A program made the position numbers and the translations under genes. Below are positions 1 through 10,412 of a stretch of 64,000 bases of DNA, piece after piece. The notes under the pieces were generated by a model. It was given only the letters and a program-made list of their open reading frames with translations. It did not search any database and was not told where the DNA came from. How positions within the stretch are numbered: position 1 is the stretch's first letter; each line of letters opens with the position of its first letter. The DNA comes from Marthasterias glacialis (lineage: Eukaryota; Echinodermata; Asteroidea; Forcipulatida; Asteriidae), in the NCBI GenBank assembly GCA_911728455.2, contig OU452223.1:15871302-15935301 (forward strand), read 5' to 3'.

Positions 1-406
1 CACCACAAAAATAGGAATCAGTACAACTTAGCTAGAAAAAGAGTAGGCTGTCCATGCTGACGCCTTGCATCTGTGCATCCAGCAGTGGAAACTAAACACT
101 TAAAAAACTCAGGGTTGTAGAAAATGGATCCTTCTCTGACCCAGCATATATAACATGTATAACACTGATATCGATGTATAGACATTGTTCAGCGTGCTAA
201 GATTTTGCTTCAAGGACACTCCTCAAGTGCTGTACACTTCAACTACCAAACGTTTTTCTTAGCAAAAAAGGAGTTTCTGATGATTTTTGTACGGATCAGT
301 TTTTAGTTTTTTGAAATCAGGATGCACTGTACTGAACTATTTCATTTGAAGTGTTGGCAAGGAGCATTTCCCTTCTTGAGTGTCACCGTCTAACCTTTCT
401 TCCAGT

Positions 407-415
407 TGACCTTGA
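407..415 (-). promoter_or_regulatory. NR5A/ERR-like extended half-site
   Basis: The + strand reads TGACCTTGA, which is TCAAGGTCA on the minus strand. This is the consensus monomer site of SF-1/LRH-1 and ERR nuclear receptors. It lies about 440 bp before the candidate start codon at 855. A 9-mer can occur by chance, so this is suggestive only. Confidence 0.25.
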
Positions 416-499
416 ACTCACCATGTGGTTCAGTGGACTCTTCATTGATGCGTCTTAAAGGAGTGAGTGGATTTTACCTCATCCTGCATTGTGATACAG

Positions 500-507
500 T
501 GACGTCA
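500..507. promoter_or_regulatory. CRE palindrome
   Basis: A perfect TGACGTCA octamer, the full CREB/ATF site, lies about 350 bp before the candidate start codon at 855. Full CREs are typical of proximal promoters. Identical octamers also occur in two foldback elements of this window, so position alone is weak support. Confidence 0.35.
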
Positions 508-659
508 GTAGAGAAAGGTACTTTTGAAGCTGCTATCGGCAGCGAACGGGCATGTACTTACTACTTAACCATTGTCCGAATGCAGTGTGTTTGTCATCTT
601 TTGTCAACTGTGCAGTGGAAGTTCAGGCGAAGCATCCAGGCAAATTGGAAATTCATCAT

Positions 660-854
660 TGTCAATGGGATCAAATAAGAGAAGCGCGCTGACATATAAC
701 TGTTAACAGCAGGGCATTTGAGATGGGTCTCGTCTGCCTGTGCTGAAGGACTCGCAGTCCAGTGGTACAGTTGAACGCCCTGTCACTGGTCATAAATCAC
801 TGTGCAACTCATAATTGGTAGCGTCGTTCTCATTTCCAATCGCCGCTGCTCACG
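660..854 (+). promoter_or_regulatory. Candidate promoter and 5' UTR
   Basis: This stretch holds more CpG dinucleotides than its surroundings (for example in GCGCGC, GCGTCGT and TCGCCGC) and leads directly into the candidate start codon. No TATA box is visible. The role is inferred from position before the candidate first exon and from the CRE upstream. It could equally be ordinary intron. Confidence 0.3.
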
Positions 855-917
855 ATGGCTTGTAAATGGAGTTGTGAAGACAAAAGATTATCCAAGGAAC
901 GTAAGCTTCTTTCAAGG
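855..917 (+). CDS. Candidate first coding exon of coiled-coil gene
   Basis: An ATG with good context (A at -3, G at +4) opens a 21-codon exon that ends at a textbook donor (AGG followed by GTAAGT). The peptide begins MACKWSCEDK and ends in a run rich in K, R, L and S. The length is exactly 63 nt, so it ends in phase 0. The next confident exon, at 10793, begins in phase 0, so splicing would give a continuous frame with a basic N-terminus leading into the coiled coil. The start is the first ATG after a CpG-richer stretch. It may be an alternative first exon, since an upstream main promoter could lie outside the window. The evidence is start context, donor and phase only; the chance of a phase match alone is one in three. 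Confidence 0.4.
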
Positions 918-1154
918 GTAAGTCTGGGATTTCAGGCTCTCACCTTCAAGTATCAAGCTATCTTGTTTTTAAAAATAAATCCATACTGGAATAGTCCTGG
1001 AAGAAATGATGGAATGAATAGGATGTTAAAGTTTTCTATCAACTTGAACCTAAGGTACAGTATTAGTTTGGAAGAACTACACAGGTCACCACCATCTTTG
1101 TCAGGTACCCCGTGCTCATGGTAGAACTGGGTCTCCCAAAACTGTACCAAAACG

Positions 1155-1230
1155 GGGTCAGACTATTTTGCCATCTTAGCCTCAGTTTGGTAACAATGGT
1201 TTGATTGGAAGGAAAACAAAATGGCTGCAC
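1155..1230 (+). repeat. Dispersed foldback-family fragment
   Basis: It contains the module 'CCTCAGTTTGGTAACAATGG' followed by AAAATGGCTGCACTC. Related sequence recurs at 9155-9210, 30300-30345, 31540-31640, 39940-39990, 48557-48640 and, most complete, 63414-63590. This copy is an internal fragment without both ends. Confidence 0.45.
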
Positions 1231-1574
1231 TCTGCTGACGAGTAATCTTTTTGTATCAAGTGGTTCCAGATAAATGTAAAGCGATCGATTCTGCTACTTT
1301 GCGGACGCTGTTGCTTTGCAATTTTAGTTGCTTAACATAACAAGTGAGAAGGGACTCATTCACAAGTAATGTGTAATCTGTTTCTGCTCAGCTGGATTTT
1401 TCCCCACTGAGCAAAACTGATGCCTGAATATCACACTTAATGGCTTAAACAAAAATGCTGCATTTTGCTTTTGGAAACTTTCAACTTTGACCCCATATTG
1501 TCATTTATACAGCATTTCTTCGTTTTGTAATGACACAGAATTTGTTAGTTAGGCGGAGAAGACACCGTGTAGCA

Positions 1575-1685
1575 ATTAGTGTGCTCTAAACTGGTGCCAT
1601 AATTAGAATGCAACTCTTGAGACATCTTGCCTAATTAAACCCCTCGTCTAGGGTGTAGAACTAATTTGCATTCTGCTTAAGTAGA
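1575..1685. promoter_or_regulatory. Possible homeodomain/POU-rich regulatory stretch
   Basis: This repeat-poor stretch holds several TAATTA/AATTAG cores and an octamer-like ATTTGCAT close together. Such clusters are common in enhancers of developmental genes but also arise by chance in AT-rich DNA. It is noted for comparison with other species only. Confidence 0.15.
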
Positions 1686-1773
1686 GAATGCACACTGCAG
1701 TGTTTGTTACTTTTCTCACTGAGGGAAGACCTCATTAGTACAGGGGAGTGAAATTTCATTGACCTTTAAGGAT

Positions 1774-2153
1774 CCAGGGCCAATTTTGTAGAGCTGGTTA
1801 AGCAGAAAATATAGCCCTTCCCTCTACCCCCGCCTTGTCTCCCTTTTCATTTTTTACCCCTTGCCTTTTCTGACTGCTTTCTGCTCCTCTTTTTTTTCTT
1901 CTTCTTTCTTCACCTGACTGCTTCTGCTGGACTAGTGTATGTATTGGTGTTGTCATGTAGCCTCTGAGAAAGACTCCGCTGGGGGTTGAAATGTGACAAA
2001 TTAACGAGTTTCTGCTTAGTAAATATGAGCGGGAAACCAGTCATAAATGGTACCCGTGACATGGTATTTCAGCTGGTAACCTTCTTCTGCGTAAGCATAA
2101 TTTTTTTTATGCTGAGATAGCTTTTGAAGCAGCTCTATGAAATTCGGACCTGG
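1774..2153 (+). repeat. AAGCAG-type foldback element, interrupted
   Basis: The left end (GGGCCAATTTTGTAGAGCTG) and right end (CAGCTCTATGAAATTCGGAC) are imperfect inverted copies. The family has GCTTAGC and GGCTGGTAACC motifs inside, as seen in the copies at 14.6, 15.0, 19.1, 20.7 and 24.5 kb. This copy is split by about 190 bp of foreign sequence (roughly 1815-2008), pyrimidine-rich and ending with a GAGAAAGACTCCGCTGGGGG module that recurs inverted at 31145-31195. It is a short non-autonomous DNA-transposon-like element with no coding capacity. Confidence 0.6.
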
Positions 2154-2214
2154 TTATTAAAATTAAGAGGTGGTGGGAGAAGGTTATGATGAAATTAATG
2201 ATGATAATATTAAT

Positions 2215-2640
2215 ATGCAGTTCTTATATAGCGCTTGTCACACCCGAAGGGCGTCCCAAAGCACTCATTATGCATTCCACAGGTAAGCAGAGCTATCTTT
2301 GGAATTATAAGGCCCAATTTACATATTTATACATGTAGCACCTGTAATGGTTGGTGCTGTGGCACAAACTTAATGCAGCCAACCATGCGAAAAAACACTG
2401 GGGCAAACCCCTTCTCTTAACGATAAGTGTAGTGGGTCCTTTTACGTGCATGAACACAACACAAAGGACCTATGGCTTTACATCCCATCCGAAGGATGAA
2501 GCGAGAATGGTTGGGCGTCTTGCCAGCTTAAGGACACAAGTGTCAAGAAGAGGCCTCGAACCCACACTCTGCTAATCAGAAACACCTGAGCTGGAGTCTG
2601 GTGCACTTGACCGCTCGGCCATGACACGGTGGCTAACTTG
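2215..2640 (-). mobile_element. tRNA-derived SINE, about 425 bp
   Basis: Read on the minus strand it begins with a tRNA-like head: an A-box-like GGCCGAGCGGTCAAG and a B-box-like GGGTTCGAGG. It continues through a long body that carries a CATCCTTCGGATGGGATG palindrome. It ends near an AT-rich tail around 2215. The head resembles tRNA-Leu/Ser, as does the SINE at 53848. The open frames inside it are incidental. Confidence 0.7.
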
Positions 2641-4039
2641 ACATCAGGTACAAGTAAAGCAAGCTTAAAAGAACATAGTCACATGCTTCCTCTTCTGCAG
2701 ACAAGCTTTAGGCAGTTACAGAGACATGAACTTTTTCTAGCAAGGCGCCTGAGCTGTTGACTTCACAACCAGATAAGTAGCAACCTCTCTCGTACCACTA
2801 GCCTCTTAAAAACACTGTCACTCACACTTTGCACACGCAACCGTGTGAGAACTTTATATGTTACCAAGTTCACCAAGGATGGCGCCTTTGGATGTTTTTC
2901 CTTCAGAAAATAATGCACACTGTGTTGTTAATTTTTCATTTTTGAAATTTGCAGCCCTCACAGATGTCTGTATCCAGTTTTCAGTGTTGTTTAGTTCCAG
3001 GCTAGCCATTGGCCTTGGCTCGGGATGAGAGCAAATTTTTTTTTTTATTAATAAAAAAATCACTGTAAGAAATGCAAGCGGAGAAGGCAAGTTTGTCGAA
3101 GAAATCGATTCATATTATAAAATTCATTGAGGGATGTAGATTCATTTTGATGAAGCCTTACCTCTTCCCTCCAAGGTTGCGAGAGCTCTCCTCTGGCCAC
3201 CGTGGTTTATATCAGATTATGTTATCAAATGCAAGAGAAGATTTTATTTTGAGGTGAGGAAAGGTCAGTTTTTATTTATTATTATTATTTTTTTATCCAT
3301 GTGAAGATCACCTCGGATCTTAGGAATACGTTTATCTTCAGTTTTAAATGCAAGTCAAGTCAGTGGGTGCGTTCAATGGTTTCACTTGTGTGTATCTTAT
3401 GTTCTGCGTCAGCTGCTTAACATCAGCCAAGTGCAAAAACCTGTATTGTGCAGTCATGCAATTTCTCAGCTGATCAGCTGGCTTCTTCTTTTTCCTTAGT
3501 ATTCAAAGTTAGTGCCACAGAAAACTGCGAAACACTGCTGACCAGTTTCTTTTTGTTTTTTTTTAGCCATAAACAAACTGACCTGTCTGACTGTAACAAC
3601 TACATGCTGTGGCGAAAACTTGTTTTTGTTTGTCGCAAAACAGTATTGGTGTGCTATGTATTCATTAATATCACAAGTGAAATGATTTCCTGTGCAAAAC
3701 AAAGGAGCAATTTTCAGTATTAAAGAGGCACATTGCCTTCAAATCTTGGAAAATGTTGCTGTTCGGAATCGCTCCTTATCCTTTTTAAGAGTTGTTTGTG
3801 CAATAAAACACCTACAGTGTGTTGTAATTAGAGAGTATTACAAAAACATACATTTTGCCTCTGGAAATAAAACCAGCAGATCCACACTCTATACAGAAAC
3901 ACACTGTTCGCCATTTTGTGGAGTCAAAAATTTGGTTCTGCAGAATGGCGGACCATGCTCTATCACAAATTTAAACAAAAACCACACAATGTCAAGGGAT
4001 ATTTTATATAAATCATTACACTCAACTTGTGAAACATCT

Positions 4040-4230
4040 TTTCAACCATACTCATTTCAGACAATCATCTTCACTTAATGTATTTAAGTCCAAGTTAAAA
4101 ACCCACTTTTTTTCACAGTTAATTATCTTGTGTGTTTTGTATTTATCTGCATTTCTTTTGTTTTTTTTGTAATGCGCAGTAGAGTATAGGTTTTGCGAGA
4201 ACAAACGCTTTTTATAGCCCAAAAGCAACC
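4040..4230 (+). mobile_element. LINE 3' end fragment
   Basis: One frame reads SSLNVFKSKLKTHFF. This matches the usual last residues of CR1/L2/Rex-type LINE reverse-transcriptase ORFs (a serine, then Lx-FK-x-LKTHLF). It is followed by a stop and an AT-rich 3' UTR ending near AACGCTTTTTATAG. Only the extreme 3' end is present, as expected for 5'-truncated LINE insertions. The upstream boundary is uncertain. Confidence 0.5.
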
Positions 4231-5244
4231 AATCTGAAGGCAGTGTGCCCCCTTAACCCAAAACATAATTCATTTACATGTACATGGTGTATTATATGCT
4301 TTTAAAAATCATAACTCCTTCCAAGTACATAGTAGATACAGTGGACAAAATTGTTTGTAAAGATGTTGAAATCAACGTTCATACCAATATTCTTCATAGG
4401 CTGGCGCCACAGACCTGTGTCTGTGGCCACTGGGTCCTTAGTTTGTAGTGAGAGGGTGCACGACTTTTCTTGGCATTTCAAAAAAAAATATGTCCACATT
4501 TCTGAACTTACATGCTGTAGCGGGAGAGGTGCTCAGGGAAGATTGGATGAGATTAGAGTGCCAATTTCTCTCTCGATTTCTGCAAATGTAAGTTAAAAAT
4601 TCTTTCAACCTAACCGACATGGCTTATCAAATTAATCAGAATCAAAAACTTATTCGCCATTCCTAGCGGCCTTTTTAGAAAAACACAGAAATGCATGCAC
4701 AAAACAGCTCCAGATTGTCAGATACTTCCCTGCCATTTTTTCATGGATGATTACCTTGAACCTATAATCTAATTGATAAAATGAAATGTTTTGGCTCATT
4801 TGAAAGTCAAAATCTTGCAGTTCTTCCTTGTTCATTTTTTTTTCCTGGACGGAGGTTTACATATGTTCTGTGTGCCCATCAATTAGTTAATCAAATCGCC
4901 ACAGCGGGTTTAACCCCTAAGTACATTACTTTGAAATCTGATTTAATCTAGGGGAGGTATTCTGCATCTTTGGAAGTGAACGGCTGGAGTGATTAAAGGG
5001 TTGATAACATTTGTCCATAATGCTCGGGAAGGCCGTTCACAAACGCCGTGCCGGTACCAACGTTATTATATTAAAGATGCATATTCCTGACATACAAATT
5101 AGGAAGATAGGCTCTTTGCAGATGGGTGCCACCCTGGATGGCATTTCAGTCTGTTAGATGGTAAAGGAGTTAAAATACACAGCATTTTGGTGAATGTTTT
5201 AGCTCTAGAGAACACAACCTTGAGAGAACTTTTGTTTGACCCTC

Positions 5245-5440
5245 CTATTGACCTAATTTACCTGACGTCACTATCACAATGATCTTGGTTGCGCCATTTG
5301 GGTAGTCAAAGTCACTGTGTGTTACACAGTGTGCTGTGCATTTTCGGTGATGCAGCGTTTACATGTATACCTATTGACTCCCCAAAATGGCGAGCATGGC
5401 CGTGTCGATGCGTGTGACGTGCTTGCGATGGGTCATTACG
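5245..5440 (+). repeat. Foldback element carrying CRE, copy 1
   Basis: Inner inverted arms read GCGCCATTTGGGTAGTCAA and TTGACTCCCCAAAATGGCG. The outer left side holds a perfect TGACGTCA at 5263-5270 and the right side a GTGACGT. A second copy in the same orientation is at 51755-51940, with TGACGTCA at the matching place. No coding capacity is seen. Confidence 0.6.
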
Positions 5441-5525
5441 ACAGTGTATACCTACTGTTTGACCATTCAATGTCGTTCATTGTGGTTTTGAATGATAGAT
5501 AAACTACATGTATACAAGCCTGCAA

Positions 5526-5907
5526 TACTCTCTTAATGTAAAAGAGTGAAAACGTCACTCTCTTGCCCGAGTGGTGGTGTAATTTTCACTCTTTTAAGAG
5601 TGCAATTCATTCTAGTTTGCTGTTTTAGAGTGACATTTGAGTGAAGTTCACTCTGAATCGAGTGAAAAAGAAATTATTTCCACTCTGAAAAGAGTTGTCC
5701 CCCATACCACTCTTTTAAAAGAGCCATATGGCGGACAAGTCTTTTTAGACTGGAAACATTTTCTTTTTCACTCGATTCAGAGTGAAGTTTACTCAAATTT
5801 CACTCTAAAAGAGCAAACTAGAGATTAATGCACTCTAAAAAGAGTGAAAATTACACCACCACTCGGGCAAGAGAGTGATGTTTCCACTCTTTTACATTGA
5901 GAGAGTA
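5526..5907. repeat. Near-perfect 382-bp palindromic element
   Basis: Two arms of about 175 bp (roughly 5526-5702 and 5733-5907) are inverted copies with only scattered mismatches, around a roughly 30-bp centre. The arms are built from repeated ACTCT/AGAGT plus A/T-run modules. The ends read TACTCTCT and AGAGAGTA, so a TA target duplication as in Tc1/mariner-type insertions is possible. RNA from it would fold into one long hairpin. It is a MITE-like foldback element. Confidence 0.8.
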
Positions 5908-6840
5908 GAAGTGTTTACTGTACACAATTGGTTCTGTGGAGAGTTGTTCTACCACACACAACCCGTGCAGTTGAAAGGTTTGAAACGGCTTCACAAAGTT
6001 TTGCCAAATATTTGTCTTGATTAATTAACATGTAGGTCTTGTATGATCAGTGAGCCATCAGATTGAAATCAAATCAGTTATCTATTTGATAAGTACCATT
6101 CGTTTAATTTGTCTTTATTAGTCTGTTAAGAGTTGTGTAGGCTCAGAGAAGAATCAATAGTGAGATGACTAATTAGTAAGGACACATAGCTGATTACGTT
6201 CACTTCAGATGTCTTTGAATTTTCAAGCCAAATGAACATTTTGTGAACGTTGTATTTGATGGAACTCAGCCCCGCATTCTCATCTGTAAACATTTTGAAG
6301 GGAATTTGTTCGCATGCAGGTTGGACTTTTTCGATGAGAATGGTTGACGTGTCCTTCTCTATTGTATCAGCATCTGGGCGGCCGGGGGGGAACCGTTATG
6401 GGAGAACATCGCCGCAGGCACGAAAGGAAATTGCAAGATTGCCAAATACAATCATGACAAAAGGATGACAATGCTAACGTGCAATTTGTTCAAATGCTAG
6501 TGTAATTTAAGTTACTTTCTTGTTTGCAGTCAGCAAACAAGAAACAAATCAATGTAACCACTGAGGATTTCAAAATTGTTTGATTTCTTGATGCAAATTG
6601 TTTTCAGGTCCATAATAAATTGATATTTGTTTTGGTCCTGGTGCCTCATAAAAGAAAAGTACTATTTTGTTTTTGAAGAGTAAATTAATTAATCCGCACC
6701 CACTAGTCTTCAATTAAATAACAAAACAACATATATATATATACAGCCAACCTGTGTAAATATCATCAAATGATTATATATAATTGATGATTATATATAA
6801 GGGAAAACAAACAATGAATAAAAGGTTAATTATGTTTTGT

Positions 6841-7080
6841 CATGGATCTTGTGGTGGTCAGGGAGTCCTGAGTGTGCAGGGCGGGTTTTCTGGTACCGAC
6901 CACCATGGGCAGAACCCTTAATTACATACTTTACCATGTTTCAAACTGTCTTTTTTTCTTTGTTGACTACATTGCTATTCCTACTGAAAAAGAGTTCAAA
7001 TTCACTTCAATTCGTGCCAAATAAATCCCAAGGAAAGCATCAATCTAAATGCATTTGAGATCTGCAAGAAACATCTTGAG
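6841..7080 (+). repeat. Dispersed repeat, copy 1 (inverted at 11.8 kb)
   Basis: About 220 bp here is matched in inverse orientation at 11756-11975. Shared parts include CTGTCTTTTTTTCTTTG-like and ATCTGCAAGAAACATCTTG segments and a CATGG(G)TGGTCGG segment. The family is unknown. Confidence 0.6.
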
Positions 7081-7180
7081 CTTATTTTGATTGAACAGGC
7101 CTGGAATTTCATCTTTGGTGATGTCTTTTTAGGTCTACAAATAAACCATTCATTACCATCAGGCTTGATTGATTCGTTCT

Positions 7181-7420
7181 TGAAAGGGCAAGGGCACCAA
7201 GGCATTTTCTTCTTGATAAAAGGCACCTCTATGAGGAAATTGTAAATTTCTATTGGAACATTTCCAAGGGCACCAAGGCATTTTCTTCTTGATAAAGGGC
7301 ACCTCTATGGAGAAATTGTAAATTTCTATTGTAATATTTCAAGGGCACCGAGGCAATGACCAGGGGCATTGGAGGCAATTGCCTCTGTTGCCTCCTTGTA
7401 GCATCAGGCCTGCATCATTG
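7181..7420 (+). repeat. 76-bp modular repeat (GGGCACCAAGG type)
   Basis: A module with GGGCACCAAGGCATTTTC and GGCACCTCTATG repeats at a 75-76 bp period (module starts near 7195, 7271 and 7346), then ends in AGGCAATTGCCTC and CAGGCCTGC. Related copies with fewer modules are at 34235-34690 and, inverted, 57812-57970. All are framed by AGGCCTG-type ends, so this is a mobile family with variable module number. Confidence 0.65.
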
Positions 7421-7424
7421 TATG

Positions 7425-7560
7425 ATCATTTTATTTAAAGTCATATTTAATGAGGGTAAACCCCAATCAGTGCACAGCACTGCTCTCCATGGGGGCCCTC
7501 AGTACATACATAAAATATAAAAATATTATACAAAAGTATCATACAAAGCAAATAAGTAAT
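7425..7560 (-). mobile_element. Probable LINE 3' tail
   Basis: On the minus strand the sequence reads GAGGGCCCCCATGGAGAGC, then GGGGTTTACCCTCATTAAAT and an A/T-rich tail. This resembles the 3' UTR of CR1/L2-like LINEs in marine invertebrates. A similar tail is at 48725-48850. No coding part remains. Confidence 0.35.
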
Positions 7561-8067
7561 AAAGGCCTAAAAATAAGAAATCATGTCAGCGAAAAAATAA
7601 AAGGTAAGAAATTAAAAATTTGAAATAAAAAGTTTATAGTCAGTGAGCTTGAGCTACATATCATATCACATTGAAACTAATCAGTTTTTTCTGCTTATTA
7701 TCAATCATGTGCTTTAAAAATGGTCCCATCACAAGTTTACTTCCCACTCAGTCAGTTTGCTTTTGCACTTTATTTTGGTTCTAGGATTAAACACTTGAAG
7801 GATTATGTGGTGGAGGTTTCCTAAAAGCAAGCTTGTAGCGTGGAGTACCGCAATACTTGCATAATGCGAGTTAAAGAATTAGCTTTGTATTGAGCATACA
7901 GCATAAGCTAAAAGAAAATATTTGTGATCTTCAAGTAGCAATAATGGAAGTGCCCCTTTGTCATGAAAAGTGAATTTACCCCGAAATGAAATTCCTGACC
8001 TGGATTTCAAATGATTGAGTCTGTCAGGATTTTTCTTATAGTAGGATACTTTCGTGGATCTCAATTG

Positions 8068-8335
8068 TTGGCGATTAGGTTGGCTTAGTGGTTTCTTTTC
8101 CTGCCTTTCACCTCTGTGACTACAGTTCGAATCCCACCTCAGACCTGGAGCCTTGCATGTGGGTTGGGTTTTCAGTCCCTACCTGGTTGCGTGGGTTTTC
8201 CCCATTGGGGTTTTCCTCCCACATCTAAAACTGAACGTTTCTTCTCGTTTCCTACTCATCCTGTTATTGGCGCTAGTTGTGCTGTTGGATGTGTAATAAA
8301 AGAAATCAATATACTAAATAAAACAAAAACAAAAT
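8068..8335 (+). mobile_element. tRNA-derived SINE
   Basis: An A-box-like TTGGCTTAGTGGTTTC and a B-box-like AGTTCGAATCCCAC lie about 45 bp apart. They are followed by a body with TTTTCAGTCCCTACCTG and GTGGGTTTTCCCC, then an A-rich tail (AATAAAACAAAAAC). This is the usual SINE order of Pol III promoter, body and tail. Confidence 0.65.
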
Positions 8336-9154
8336 TCCTGCCAATCAGGGAGGAAAGAAATCTATCTTGTTACAACCTCTAGTTTTCCATATCTGGTGAT
8401 GTAGATAGTTGGTCAACTCTAAAACGTAATACTGTGGGCGTTCAAGGGAATTTAACTCGACCAAGAGGAAGGAGACTTCGACCTCTTTTCAGGATTTTTC
8501 ATCGTTGTACAATTTCACCTTTGATGATTGCATCATGGTGGCACACACGCTCAGTTCAAATCAATGCTTCCCCTGTACAGTTTTTGTACGTTGTTTTGTA
8601 TATCAGTGTAGTACAATGGTGACGTTGAGTTGTTTATGATTTGAGCTTGGTGTGCAGGTATTGTTGTTGTGCTCACATCCGTGTCTAGTCTATTGTGGAG
8701 GGGATAGTACACGGGCAACGCATCCAGTAATTGCAGCGCAGATGTTGTCCTTCCATTGTGAGGCTTCTCAGTTGCCAGCCCTTTATTTGACAGGTTGCCA
8801 TGGCAACGCAGGAACTTTCCAAGCGGAATGAAATTAGCAGTTCATCTGCATGGAGGGGTTGAGCGGCAAAGTCTTCCGTACTTACTCTGTTCGGGTTGAT
8901 GATATTGTTGTTTTGTGTGATGAGATAATAATAATAAATAATAATAATGAAGCATGATATAATCAAGCCTGATATAATAATGCTGAATGGTGATTAACAA
9001 CGTGTGATGACCGTGCTAAACTGGTGTGGGATATTGTGCATGCTTTACCAAGCGAAAAACACATTTTTTTGAAACGGTGCATCTGTTACGTTGCATCAAA
9101 ATCATATTCCAGTGAAAGAGAAAAGCTTTTTTCAGGATGCATCCATATATTCCA

Positions 9155-9210
9155 TTTAAATCAATTTAACCAAACGGAGGTTGGAAGGAGAAATAGTCAG
9201 GCCCTGTCTT
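9155..9210 (-). repeat. Fragment of the 63.4-kb foldback family
   Basis: It has AACCAAACGGAGGTTGGAAG and a following ATAGTCAGGCCC, matching the inner part of the element at 63414-63590 in inverse orientation. It is a fragment only. Confidence 0.4.
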
Positions 9211-9349
9211 GTTACAATAAAAGCGGCCACAGCATAAACGCTATATAGTGCTGATGAGATTCATTTTTAGAAAAAGGATTTATACCGCATAACCTGAGTA
9301 ATAGTGAAGCCCAAAATGTTTACTCGAAGATACGAACACTTAAATTTGG

Positions 9350-9475
9350 CATAGCTAAAATATTTTTATGTTTTTTCGTTTTGGAACTTCTTCATCTGTC
9401 AAAATTCGTTTAGAGAAAAAAATCTGAATATTTTGGTCTTTCGGCTTGAAAATCGGGCGATGTAACTTTAAGTCC
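9350..9475 (+). repeat. Truncated copy of 49.1/57.3-kb repeat
   Basis: It shares TTTTTCGTTTTGGAAC, then ATCTGTCAAAATTCGT and a GTAACTTTAA end with the longer copies at 49140-49490 and 57260-57605. The left part is missing. Confidence 0.45.
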
Positions 9476-9784
9476 TCATAATCAAATAAGACACCAGATG
9501 AGACGATCTTTGATTCTGGCCTGGCGTTACTACATTGTATCATTCTCAAGTTTCTGTGCTACCATCCTCTTACGTTCCTTTCCTTGTTTTCCAATTTCTG
9601 GGTGGGTGATGAGGTGATTGTGTTTCTGGCCGTAAGGTGGAGAGGGTGTCGTATTTGGCGAGGCATTCATGGGATGAAGAATCGGGGTGTCTCAGTGAGA
9701 TGTGTGACACTGACAGACGCCTTGATTGATTCTCAGTATTCTGGAGAATACACTTCTTGGTTGGACCACAGTCAGGATCTGCGG

Positions 9785-10335
9785 AGTAGGGGTCTGTGGG
9801 GTAGGGAGTCTGTGGGATATCGGGTCTGTGGGGTAGGGAGTCTGTGGGATATCGGGTCTGTGGGGTAGGGAGTCTGTGGGATATCGGGTCTGTGGGGTGG
9901 GGAGTCTGTGGGATATCGGGTCTATGGGGTAGGGTTTCTGTGGGATATCGGGTCTGTGGGGTAGAGTGTCTGTGGGGTTAGGGGTCTGTAGGGCAGAGGG
10001 TCTGGGGGAAGGGGGTCTGGGGGCAGGAGGTCTGTGGGGCAGGGGGTCTGTAGGGCAGGGGTCTGTGGGGCAGGGGGTCTGGGGGCTGGGGATCTGTGTG
10101 CAGGGGATCTGTGTGGTAGGGTCTGTGGGGCAGGGGGTCTGTTTTTGGTAGGGGTCTGTTGGGTAGGGGTCGGTGGAGCAGGGGGTCTGTGGAGCAGTGG
10201 TCTGTGGGGCATGGGATCTGTGGGCTAGGGCTGTGGGTAAGCGGTTGTGGTGTAGAGGATCTATGGGGCAGCGGGTCTGGGGAGTAGGGGTCCAAGGGAT
10301 TGGGGTGTATGGGGTAGGGATCTGTGGGTACGCAG
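9785..10335. repeat. G-rich 32/16-bp minisatellite
   Basis: Five GATATC sites at 9816, 9848, 9880, 9912 and 9944 mark an exact 32-bp period (each unit being two 16-bp halves based on GTCTGTGGGGTAGGGA). The right part decays into 15-18-bp units. One strand holds dense GGG/GGGG runs. Open frames of up to 223 codons in several frames are a by-product of the stop-poor repeat. The array ends about 460 bp before the exon at 10793. Confidence 0.9.
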
Positions 10336-10361
10336 CACCATGAAATGGGCTCATTCCAATC

Positions 10362-10363
<2 letters not shown>

Positions 10364-10409
<46 letters not shown>
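10364..10409. repeat. (AATC)n microsatellite
   Basis: An almost pure tetranucleotide CAAT/AATC array lies right after the G-rich minisatellite. It is a simple repeat. Confidence 0.9.

Positions 10410-10412
<3 letters not shown>

Larger units (their letters stand above)
1..659. other. Non-coding flank upstream of candidate promoter
   Basis: I see no exon with good splice sites and no recognisable repeat here. The open frame at 406-678 has no familiar composition and is probably chance. Two transcription-factor-like sites inside it are listed separately. Whether this is intergenic DNA or an earlier intron of the coiled-coil gene cannot be told from the window. Confidence 0.5.

Noticed and set aside
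3692-4078. 128-codon open frame
   Set aside because: The protein-like LINE end is in another frame of the same region; this frame has no familiar feature.
5520-5910. CRISPR-like repeat array from recurring ACTCTTTT motifs
   Set aside because: Spacing is irregular and the motifs are arranged symmetrically around one centre; it is a single palindromic element in animal DNA.
9692-10367. Open frames up to 223 codons rich in Pro, Thr, Asp and His
   Set aside because: They lie wholly in a 32/16-bp minisatellite whose units lack stops; several frames and both strands are open at once, so this is not a gene.
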